From positions 1 to 7,330 of the forward strand of contig SMXJ01000097.1 in NCBI GenBank assembly GCA_004356305.1: DNA of 7,330 bases, in the 5' to 3' direction. How positions within the stretch are numbered: the first letter of the stretch is position 1; each line of letters begins with the position of its first letter. Positions 1 to 5,675 of the stretch are shown here, one piece after another. The notes beneath the pieces were generated by a model. The model saw only the letters and a list, made by a program, of their open reading frames with translations. It did not search any database and was not told where the DNA came from. Position numbers and translations under genes: made by a program. Source of the DNA: Bacteroidota bacterium. Its GTDB lineage: Bacteria; Bacteroidota; Bacteroidia; Flavobacteriales; Flavobacteriaceae.

Positions 1-4
1 TCAG

Positions 5-77
5 AGCGAAAAACGGGATTCGAACCCGCGACCCCCACCTTGGCAAGGTGATGCTCTACCAACTGAGCTATTTTCGC
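5..77 (-). tRNA. tRNA-Gly (anticodon GCC)
   Basis: This intact 73-nt tRNA reads on the minus strand and decodes GGC and GGU glycine codons. The cloverleaf closes fully. The 7-bp acceptor stem pairs 71-77 with 6-12 (GCGAAAA/TTTTCGC), and the D-arm is GCTC-AGTTGGTA-GAGC. The anticodon arm is TCACC-TTGCCAA-GGTGG, with GCC at plus-strand 42-44. The T-arm is GCGGG-TTCGAAT-CCCGT. The discriminator base is U (complement of position 5), as expected for bacterial tRNA-Gly. CCA is not encoded: CTGA follows the discriminator, so the tail must be added after transcription. No convincing promoter lies immediately upstream. The nearest strong one is at 267-296, beyond a degenerate copy of the same tRNA, so the two are probably transcribed together. 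Confidence 0.97.
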
Positions 78-103
78 ATTATTTCAACTTAACCAGCGAC
101 ACC

Positions 104-122
104 CATCCGCCTCTGGCGGATG
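104..122. repeat. Perfect 8-bp palindrome replacing the anticodon loop of the tRNA copy
   Basis: CATCCGCC (104-111) and GGCGGATG (115-122) are perfect inverted repeats around the 3-nt loop TCT. Aligned to the intact tRNA, the palindrome sits where the anticodon stem-loop should be. The outer pairs TCATC/GATGG (minus strand) still mimic an anticodon stem, but the loop is 11 nt rather than 7. It is likely a small GC-rich repeat of the same general kind as the neighbouring hairpins. Confidence 0.7.
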
Positions 123-128
123 ATGCTC

Positions 129-186
129 CCCGCCCGTACCGAACGCCAGCCCGACCAGTCATTCTGGCGGGGTACGTTCGGGCGGG
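129..186. repeat. 58-bp GC-rich hairpin element inside the tRNA-Gly copy
   Basis: This imperfect palindrome folds as three nested stems. CCCGCCCG (129-136) pairs with CGGGCGGG (179-186). TACC (137-140) pairs with GGTA (171-174). CGCCAG (144-149) pairs with CTGGCG (164-169). That makes 18 bp in total around a 14-nt loop. Removing it rejoins GATGCTC to TACCAACTGAG exactly as in the intact tRNA, so its limits are defined by comparison. No target-site duplication is certain, although TACC occurs both inside the left arm (137-140) and just outside the right arm (187-190). It has no coding capacity. It looks like a REP- or MITE-like mobile palindrome; the mobilising enzyme, if any, is not in this window. 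Confidence 0.7.
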
Positions 187-220
187 TACCAACTGAGCTA
201 TTTTCGCGTTTTTAAAGAAC

Positions 221-267
221 TTACCCGCCTTTTATGGCGTACCCGCCATTGCCCGCCAAGCAGGCGC
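221..267. repeat. Cluster of GC-rich short hairpins (GGCGGGTA-type)
   Basis: This stretch sits in otherwise AT-rich DNA. ATGGCG (234-239) pairs perfectly with CGCCAT (244-249) around TACC. GCCCGC (251-256) faces GCAGGC (260-265) around CAA, with one wobble pair on the minus-strand RNA. The word GGCGGGTA (minus strand) or its complement recurs here and in the 129-186 element, so the two are probably related. Neither hairpin is followed by a run of T on either strand, so they are not ordinary intrinsic terminators. They lie in the inferred leader of the tRNA transcript. Confidence 0.55.
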
Positions 268-296
268 AAATTTAAAATATTTACTTCAAACACAAA
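267..296 (-). promoter_or_regulatory. Bacteroidota-type promoter for the tRNA-Gly unit
   Basis: On the minus strand, TTTG (296-293) is followed after 18 nt by TAAATTTG (274-267), a full match to the -7 consensus TAnnTTTG. This fits the Bacteroidota primary-sigma pattern (TTG, 17-23 nt, TAnnTTTG). Transcription would start near 260 and run through the hairpin cluster and the dead tRNA copy into the intact tRNA. It lies about 35-65 bp past the mutS stop. This is a pattern match only; no transcript data are available. Confidence 0.55.
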
Positions 297-330
297 GGGT
301 TTTTATGAAAAATTAGAACAACTATTATGC

Positions 331-2991
331 CTACTTCTTAAACTTCATCGAAGCACTGCGCTGTAGCATTCGCTTAATCTCATTGAGCTTCATCAAGGCT
401 TCTATAGGCGTGAGAGTATCAATGTCGGTATTCAGGATCTCATCCCTTATTTCCTCCAACAACGGGTCATCCAGTTTAAAGAAACTAAGCTGCATTTCTT
501 CTGTGGTTATTTCCTTCATTCTATCCGAAAGTTCTTCAGAAGAATGACTCTTCTCCAACCGTTTTAAGATCTTATTCGCTCTATGCAACACCGTTGGTGG
601 CATTCCAGCCATTTTTGCTACATGTATCCCAAAACTATGATGGGAGCCCCCAGGTACCAACTTCCGAAGAAACAATACATTGTTCTTTAACTCCTTGACA
701 GAAACATTGTAGTTCTTGATCCTGTCGAAAGTCTCGGTCATCTCATTGAGCTCATGATAGTGCGTTGCGAACAGTGTTTTAGCCTTAGAAGGATGTTCGT
801 GTAAATATTCACTTATCGCCCAGGCGATGGAAATGCCATCGTAAGTGCTGGTCCCCCGGCCTATCTCGTCAAGCAGCACCAAACTTCTTTCGGAAATATT
901 ATTCAATATACTCGCCGTCTCGTTCATCTCCACCATAAAAGTAGATTCCCCCATCGAAATATTATCACTCGCTCCCACTCTCGTAAAGATCTTATCCACA
1001 CAACCCATACGAACCGCAGAAGCCGGTACGAAACTTCCCATTTGCGCCAGGAGCACAATTAGCGCTGTTTGCCTTAAAATAACACTCTTACCACTCATAT
1101 TGGGCCCGGTGATCATGATCATTTGTTGGTTCTCCCTGTCGAGGAATACATCATTCGGTATAAAAGGATTGTCCGGTGGCAATTGCTGTTCGATCACCGG
1201 ATGCCTGCCTTCTTTGATATCGATATCGAAACTGTCATCCAACAGCGGACGTGTGTATTTACCCTCCCTGGCCTGTGTTGCATAGGACGATAAACAATCC
1301 AATTCGGCTATCAAAACGGCCGTTTTTTGCACGGCACCGATGAATTGCAACATCCACTCCGTCAATTTTTCGAAAATTTCCTGTTCCAGGGTGAAGATCT
1401 TTTCCTCGGCGCCCAGGATCTTGGATTCGTATTCCTTCAACTCTTCGGTGATATAGCGCTCGGCACTTACCAAGGTTTGCTTTCGGATCCAATCTTCCGG
1501 GACCTTGTCCTTATGTGTATTTCGAACTTCAATATAGTAGCCGAACACATTATTGGAGGCTATTTTAAGCGAGGTAATTCCCGTACGTTCCCTTTCCCGC
1601 CTAAGCATACCGTCGAGATATTCTTTACCCCCGGAAGCAATGCTACGCAGTTCGTCCAATTCTTCTGAAACCCCATCGGCTATGGCATTTCCCTTTATGA
1701 TGTTGACGGGAGCCTCTTCATTCAGTGTTTCCTTTATTTTCAGCCGAAGGGATTCACAGTCATCCAACTGTTCACCTATGGCCCGAAGTGATCCATTTTT
1801 AGACTGCAAGGCCAAAGCTTTCAGCGGTACCACGGCTTCTAAGGAATTTTTCAACTGAATTACCTCCCGCGGATGGATCTTCCCGGTGGCTGTTTTGGAG
1901 ATCAGTCGTTCGAGATCACCCATTCTCTTGATATACCGCTGGGCCTTTTCCAGGGTTGACGGATTGTCCAATAAAAAACTCACCACTTCATGTCTCAGGG
2001 AAATAGCATCGGCATTCTTCAAAGGCAGCGCCATCCACCGTTTCAACAAGCGGCCACCCATAGGTGAAATGGTCTTATCGATCACATCCAGTAAAGTCAC
2101 GGCGTTCTGATGCGGAGAATGATAGAGTTCCAAATTGCGAATGGTAAAACGGTCCATCCAAACATACTCATCTTCGGCAATACGCGAAATTTTCGTGATA
2201 TGCTGTAGCCTGTTGTGCCGGGTTTCTCCCAGATAATGCAAGGCCGCACCCGAGGCTATAATTCCATCCTCGAGATGATCTACCCCAAAACCCTTCAAGT
2301 TTTTAGTGTTGAAGTGTTTCTGAATCGTTTCCGAAGCGTAATCACTTTGAAACACCCAATCATCCAGATGGAACACATGAAAATTATCGCCGAAGGTATC
2401 GGTAAAAAGCTTCCTTTTTTGTTTGCTGAAAAGCACCTCGGAAGGGCTGAAATTATGAAGCAATTTGTCGATATATTCCGAGGAGCCTTCCGCAGTTAAA
2501 AATTCACCCGTCGAAACATCGAGAAAAGCAACACCTATGTTTATATCAGGTTTTGAACCTGATAGTGTCGATCCACGTTGAGGACCCGATGTGCCGAAAT
2601 GAACTGCCGCCAAAAAATTATTGGACTTACTCTGAAGGATATCATCGTTCAAAGACACTCCGGGAGTCACTAATTCGGTCACTCCACGCTTGACGATCTT
2701 CTTCGTTTTTTTTGGGTCTTCCAATTGATCACAGATCGCCACACGACAACCCGCCCTCACCAATTTCGGTAAATAGGTATTCAGGGAATGGTATGGAAAT
2801 CCTGCTAACTCGATTCGGTCACCTCCGTTGTTTCGGGCAGTCAGAGTAATATTAAGGATTCCCGCTGCTCTTACGGCATCTTCGCCAAAAGTTTCATAAA
2901 AATCGCCCACACGAAACAGCAACAAAGCATCGGGGTACTTCGCCTTGATAGTATTATACTGCCCCATCAGGGGAGTAGTTTTCTTCGCCAT
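331..2991 (-). CDS. mutS: DNA mismatch repair protein MutS
   Basis: MutS binds base mismatches and small loops as a clamp-like dimer and uses ATP to recruit MutL. The 886-residue product is a little longer than the 853 residues of E. coli MutS. The N-terminal mismatch-binding motif is FYE at 31-33 (within GDFYETF). The connector domain follows, then the core, which includes the MGGRLLKRW segment near 311, and the clamp. The ATPase domain carries Walker A GPNMSGKS (629-636), Walker B DEIGRGTSTYDG from D708/E709, and THYHEL (743-748). A helix-turn-helix segment begins near SFGIHVA (786). QLSFF at 834-838 resembles a beta-clamp binding motif, and the C-terminal TPIEALMKLNEIK segment is typical of MutS oligomerisation tails. 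The ATG start gives the expected MutS N-terminus; no Shine-Dalgarno is present. Residues about 134-150 look like an extra loop in the connector domain and coincide with a DNA palindrome. No key residue is missing. Confidence 0.98.
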   Translation of the reverse strand: MAKKTTPLMGQYNTIKAKYPDALLLFRVGDFYETFGEDAVRAAGILNITLTARNNGGDRIELAGFPYHSLNTYLPKLVRAGCRVAICDQLEDPKKTKKIVKRGVTELVTPGVSLNDDILQSKSNNFLAAVHFGTSGPQRGSTLSGSKPDINIGVAFLDVSTGEFLTAEGSSEYIDKLLHNFSPSEVLFSKQKRKLFTDTFGDNFHVFHLDDWVFQSDYASETIQKHFNTKNLKGFGVDHLEDGIIASGAALHYLGETRHNRLQHITKISRIAEDEYVWMDRFTIRNLELYHSPHQNAVTLLDVIDKTISPMGGRLLKRWMALPLKNADAISLRHEVVSFLLDNPSTLEKAQRYIKRMGDLERLISKTATGKIHPREVIQLKNSLEAVVPLKALALQSKNGSLRAIGEQLDDCESLRLKIKETLNEEAPVNIIKGNAIADGVSEELDELRSIASGGKEYLDGMLRRERERTGITSLKIASNNVFGYYIEVRNTHKDKVPEDWIRKQTLVSAERYITEELKEYESKILGAEEKIFTLEQEIFEKLTEWMLQFIGAVQKTAVLIAELDCLSSYATQAREGKYTRPLLDDSFDIDIKEGRHPVIEQQLPPDNPFIPNDVFLDRENQQMIMITGPNMSGKSVILRQTALIVLLAQMGSFVPASAVRMGCVDKIFTRVGASDNISMGESTFMVEMNETASILNNISERSLVLLDEIGRGTSTYDGISIAWAISEYLHEHPSKAKTLFATHYHELNEMTETFDRIKNYNVSVKELKNNVLFLRKLVPGGSHHSFGIHVAKMAGMPPTVLHRANKILKRLEKSHSSEELSDRMKEITTEEMQLSFFKLDDPLLEEIRDEILNTDIDTLTPIEALMKLNEIKRMLQRSASMKFKK
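2544..2564. repeat. 9-bp-arm palindrome inside mutS
   Basis: Perfect inverted arms TATCAGGTT (2544-2552) and AACCTGATA (2556-2564) flank the 3-nt loop TTG. The palindrome encodes part of a Ser/Gly/Pro-rich stretch (roughly residues 143-150, LSGSKPDI) in the MutS connector domain, between the conserved NNFLAAVHFG and IGVAFLDVSTGEF segments. Its architecture, perfect arms around a 3-nt loop, resembles the palindromes in the tRNA region, but the arm sequences differ. Confidence 0.6.
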
Positions 2992-3101
2992 ATTCAGCAG
3001 GAATTAGGACCCATAAAAATACAGAAATCACATTGGTTTTCAGAACAGATCCGAAGTGAAGTTATCGTGATTTATTAACAATAACCGTTATCACCTCGAG
3101 C

Positions 3102-3121
3102 CATGCCGGCAGGCAGGCAGG
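3102..3121. repeat. GC-rich GGCA tandem tract with TGCCGGCA palindrome
   Basis: In the AT-rich gap between mutS and the methyltransferase gene, the 8-bp palindrome TGCCGGCA (3104-3111) runs into a GGCA tandem repeat (3108-3121, three and a half units). It looks like half of a GC-rich palindromic intergenic repeat of the kind I recall as common in flavobacterial genomes. No coding or clear terminator role is visible. Confidence 0.5.
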
Positions 3122-3131
3122 TGTTTTTATT

Positions 3132-3145
3132 AGTTCGGACGAACT
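3132..3145. repeat. Short perfect palindrome upstream of the methyltransferase gene
   Basis: AGTTCG (3132-3137) and CGAACT (3140-3145) are perfect 6-bp inverted arms around GA. A second small palindrome, ATAAC-C-GTTAT, lies at 3081-3091. Both fall in the divergent region between mutS and the methyltransferase gene and could be operator-like sites, or chance. No regulator is identifiable. Confidence 0.3.
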
Positions 3146-3196
3146 TATAAAAACGTATCGAGAAGATACATAGTGAAAATGTCTATTTTTGTTCCG

Positions 3197-3733
3197 ATGA
3201 AAAATCGAAAACTAAAAAACAGTGAATTGAACCGAATTTCTCCTTCCGAGTATAAAGAAAGAGCCAAAACCCCTTTGATCCTTATATTGGATAACATACG
3301 TAGTTTGAATAATATAGGTTCTGTTTTCCGTACAGCCGACGCTTTTTTGATCAAAAAGATCTACCTATGCGGCATCACTGCCACCCCACCACATAAAGAC
3401 ATCCAAAAAACCGCTTTGGGGGCGACAGACAGTGTGGATTGGGAATACGCGGAAAGCACTCTAATAGTTATCGAAGACCTGCAAAAAGAAGGAGTGGTGG
3501 TAGCTGCCATCGAGCAGGCCGAGAATTCTGTTTTATTGCAGGATTTCGAAGTTGAACGCGATACAACCTATGCTTTGGTCTTCGGAAATGAGGTGAAAGG
3601 TGTGCAACAGGAAATTGTGTCATCAAGCGATGTGGTGATCGAGATTCCACAGTATGGGACCAAACATTCCCTGAATATTTCTGTGAGTGCCGGAGTGGTG
3701 GTCTGGGATGTTTATGTAAAACTAAATGCCTAG
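3197..3733 (+). CDS. SpoU/TrmH-family RNA 2'-O-methyltransferase
   Basis: The product is probably a cytoplasmic S-adenosylmethionine-dependent enzyme that methylates a ribose 2'-OH in tRNA or rRNA. All three SPOUT (trefoil-knot) motifs are present: motif 1 DNIRSLNNIGSVFRTADAF (32-50, with N39 and R45), motif 2 ALVFGNEVKGV (126-136), and motif 3 from IEIPQYG through HSLNISVSAG (148-165). At 178 residues it is essentially the bare catalytic domain, with no added RNA-binding N-terminal domain, so the target nucleotide cannot be read from sequence. I chose the ATG at 3197 because the product then begins MKNRKLKNSELNR, the form I expect for flavobacterial relatives. In-frame GTG 3173 and ATG 3179 would add up to eight residues. 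The gene is divergent from mutS and ends tail-to-tail with the folK fusion, sharing a CTAG. Confidence 0.9.
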   Translation: MKNRKLKNSELNRISPSEYKERAKTPLILILDNIRSLNNIGSVFRTADAFLIKKIYLCGITATPPHKDIQKTALGATDSVDWEYAESTLIVIEDLQKEGVVVAAIEQAENSVLLQDFEVERDTTYALVFGNEVKGVQQEIVSSSDVVIEIPQYGTKHSLNISVSAGVVVWDVYVKLNA

Positions 3734-4836
3734 TCCGCCAATATTTCTTTCAGAACAGATAGATAATCCTTGCGTTTCTTTACGAAATTCATGCCTGAAA
3801 CATCTATGACTTTCACCCTGCCTTGAGGCTGACTCTTAACGAACTCCAGATAACCATCATTGATCTTCTGAAGATATTCCTTCTCAATTCCCTTTTCAAA
3901 ACTGCGTCCCCGTTTTTTGATATTCTCCAAAAGTTGATCGGTGTCTTGATATAAATAGACGTAAATATCAGGATTTACCAACTCTTTGTGTATTAGGTGG
4001 AACAACTTCTTATAAAGATTGAATTCCTCCTCAGCCAAGGTAATCCTCGCAAAAATGAGAGATTTATAGACATCATAATCGGCGATCACACAATCTTTAA
4101 ACAGATCAAATTGTGCGATATCCTCCAATAATTGCTGATATCGATCGGCCAAAAATGACATCTCCAAAGGGAAGGCATACCGCGACTGATTCTTATAAAA
4201 CTTAGGTAAAAATGGATTGTCCTTAAATCGCTCCAAGATCAGTTTTGCATTAAATTCACTGGCGATCTGTGTCGCCAAACTCGTTTTCCCGGCCCCGATA
4301 TTTCCTTCGATGGCGATATAATTGTACTTCGATATATTGTAGTCATTCCCGGGGTTTCGAAGCCATTTAGACAACTTATGCATCCTGCCATCATCTTTGG
4401 TCTCCAATAAAAGTTCTCCCATATTCTTGTTGGAAACCGGATGTTGAAATTGAGCATTCACCTCGGCCATAGGTTGTATAACAAAACGCCTGTTTGGAAT
4501 TTCCGGATGAGGGAGGGTTAAATTTTTCGAGTCTTTTATAAGGTCATCTATAAATAAAATATCGATGTCGATAGGACGGGAAGTAAACTCCTTTGTCTTC
4601 TTTCGGTTGCGCCCCAACCCTTTTTCGATCCTCAAAATCTCCTTCAATATTTCGGAAGGTGTTAAGCTCGACTGTATACCAAGCACACAATTCAAAAAAT
4701 CACTTCCCTCAAATCCCATGGCCGGTGTTTCGTAGACCGAAGATATCTTAAGGATCTGTCCGATCTCTTCGAAAATAGCATTCACCGCATTCTGTAAATG
4801 CTCAAAACGATTGCCCAAATTACTTCCTAAAGACAA
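3730..4836 (-). CDS. folK: Bifunctional HPPK (FolK) / deoxynucleoside kinase fusion
   Basis: Two cytoplasmic kinases are joined in one chain. Residues 1 to about 150 are HPPK, which transfers pyrophosphate from ATP to 6-hydroxymethyl-dihydropterin in folate synthesis. Visible motifs are GSNLGNR near the start, LGRNR (74-78), the Mg-binding RPIDID (87-92, with D90 and D92) and LPHPEIPNRRFV (108-119). After a short linker, residues about 170-368 form a non-TK1-type deoxynucleoside kinase: P-loop GNIGAGKT (178-185), ERFKDNPFL (202-210), a DYDVYKS segment (253-259) and an arginine-rich lid KKRGRSFEK (307-315). The substrate is probably a purine deoxynucleoside such as deoxyadenosine, by analogy with flavobacterial relatives; this is inference. 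The 5' end is odd. The only standard start in frame is TTG at 4836, which clips the first beta-strand. Upstream in-frame codons read IKPLQNIY back to a TAA, with no ATG or GTG. Confidence 0.93.
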   Translation of the reverse strand: MSLGSNLGNRFEHLQNAVNAIFEEIGQILKISSVYETPAMGFEGSDFLNCVLGIQSSLTPSEILKEILRIEKGLGRNRKKTKEFTSRPIDIDILFIDDLIKDSKNLTLPHPEIPNRRFVIQPMAEVNAQFQHPVSNKNMGELLLETKDDGRMHKLSKWLRNPGNDYNISKYNYIAIEGNIGAGKTSLATQIASEFNAKLILERFKDNPFLPKFYKNQSRYAFPLEMSFLADRYQQLLEDIAQFDLFKDCVIADYDVYKSLIFARITLAEEEFNLYKKLFHLIHKELVNPDIYVYLYQDTDQLLENIKKRGRSFEKGIEKEYLQKINDGYLEFVKSQPQGRVKVIDVSGMNFVKKRKDYLSVLKEILAD

Positions 4837-4916
4837 ATATATGTTTTGTAATGGCTTGATGAAATTGTAGTTTTAACATTTATGACGAAATTAAGGAAAA
4901 GAAAAAGATTGACCAT

Positions 4917-4924
4917 TAACTTTG
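4917..4924 (+). promoter_or_regulatory. -7 promoter box for the yhhQ-like gene
   Basis: TAACTTTG is a full match to the Bacteroidota -7 consensus TAnnTTTG. The expected -33 TTG is not found at 17-23 nt; only TTA at 4891-4893 is present, so the match is partial. Transcription would start around 4931, about 12 nt before the GTG at 4943. This argues against the in-frame TTG at 4922, which lies inside the box, as the translation start. Confidence 0.5.
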
Positions 4925-4942
4925 TTTGAATACCAATTATTT

Positions 4943-5641
4943 GTGACAGACCTTACTCTCGAAAACCGACTTTCAGCCGACCGTATCTACCTTGTTTTGG
5001 CTGCCTTATTTATAACCGCCCTGGTTGTTTCCAATTTGATCTTCCAAAAGTTCTTCTATTGGGATTTCTTCGGAATTTATACGTTCAAGATCTCTGTAGG
5101 GATCCTTCCCTATCCTATTACTTTCCTGATCACCGATATTGTAAGTGAAGTATATGGTAAGAAAAAGGCGAACCGGATGGTTACCGTAGGGATTTTTGCC
5201 TCCTTTTTTTCACTATTGATAGTCTTATTAGCCGATGCTGCTCCGGCAATGGCAGAAAGCCCGATAAATGACGAACTATTTACAAAAGTCTTTGGCGCAA
5301 CGGCGGTTGCTGTATTCGCCTCCATGACGGCCTATTTATTGGCCCAGTACTTTGATATAAAAATTTTCCATTTTTGGAAACGTGTTACCAAAGGCAAACA
5401 TCTTTGGCTTCGAAACAATTTTTCGACCTTCTTATCACAATTTGTTGACACTTTTACGGTTCTCTTCTTGTTATGTAGTTTCGGAAAAATAAGTTGGAAT
5501 CTATTTGGAACTCTTTTATTGAGCGGTTTTCTATTCAAAATTCTTATAGCCGCCTTCGACACACCGTTCTTGTATGCAGCCGTTTTTGCTTTACGGAAAA
5601 AATTTGGGCTGAAAGGAACCGAAGAAATTGGTACATCATAA
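4943..5641 (+). CDS. yhhQ: Queuosine precursor transporter, YhhQ/VUT family
   Basis: This is an inner-membrane protein of the family that imports preQ0/preQ1-type precursors used to make queuosine in tRNA. About six hydrophobic helices are visible in the 232-residue product: about 15-37, 52-72, 80-100, 115-137, 160-180 and 188-217. Family hallmarks are LPYPITFLITDIVSEVYGKKKA (55-76) and the RNNFSTFLSQFVDT segment (157-170). I chose GTG 4943 because a -7 promoter box occupies 4917-4924; an in-frame TTG at 4922 would give 239 residues but would lie inside that box. The gene is divergent from the folK fusion, with about 106 bp between. The AsmA-like gene starts 34 bp downstream on the same strand with no visible terminator, so co-transcription is possible. 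Which precursor it carries (preQ0, preQ1, or queuine) cannot be told from sequence. Confidence 0.9.
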   Translation: MTDLTLENRLSADRIYLVLAALFITALVVSNLIFQKFFYWDFFGIYTFKISVGILPYPITFLITDIVSEVYGKKKANRMVTVGIFASFFSLLIVLLADAAPAMAESPINDELFTKVFGATAVAVFASMTAYLLAQYFDIKIFHFWKRVTKGKHLWLRNNFSTFLSQFVDTFTVLFLLCSFGKISWNLFGTLLLSGFLFKILIAAFDTPFLYAAVFALRKKFGLKGTEEIGTS

Positions 5642-5675
5642 AATGCTTTGAATAAAGTCAAACGGTAATATACAT

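Larger units (their letters stand above)
78..207 (-). pseudogene. Degenerate second copy of tRNA-Gly, interrupted by palindromic elements
   Basis: Immediately upstream of the intact tRNA is a broken duplicate in the same orientation. Plus-strand 187-207 is identical over 21 nt to 57-77 of the intact gene, which covers the acceptor 5' strand, D-stem 5' strand and D-loop. Plus-strand 122-128 (GATGCTC) matches the continuation into the D-stem 3' strand. Between these pieces sits a 58-bp hairpin (129-186). Further on, the anticodon loop is replaced by a palindrome (104-122). The stretch at about 91-105 still resembles the variable loop and T-stem start of the intact gene (AACCAGCGACACCCA against AACCCGCGACCCCCA). 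The rest of the T-arm and the acceptor 3' strand cannot be recognised. The copy cannot fold as a tRNA. The 78 boundary is approximate. Confidence 0.8.

Noticed and set aside
129..186. The hairpin as an intron in a functional tRNA
   Set aside because: It lies at the D-arm junction, not at a known bacterial tRNA intron site, is far too short for a self-splicing intron, and the copy also lacks a T-arm and a normal anticodon loop.
234..265. Hairpins as an intrinsic terminator for mutS
   Set aside because: Neither is followed by a T-run on either strand, and they lie downstream of a promoter that would have to read through them to reach the tRNA.
845..1285. Plus-strand ORF of 146 codons within mutS
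   Set aside because: It is antisense to the highly conserved MutS ATPase region and has no recognisable domain.
3184..3191. TATTTTTG as a promoter for the methyltransferase gene
   Set aside because: It is a full -7 match only 5 bp before the ATG, but there is no TTG 17-23 nt upstream and T-rich matches arise easily. A leaderless message remains possible but unsupported.
4834..4841. TATATTTG on the minus strand as a promoter -7 box
   Set aside because: It matches the consensus, but it overlaps the start of the HPPK domain, has no TTG at the right distance upstream, and a transcript from it would lack the conserved N-terminus.
5332..5661. Minus-strand ORF of 109 codons opposite the yhhQ-like gene
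   Set aside because: It is a shadow of the transporter frame, with basic low-complexity composition and no recognisable domain.
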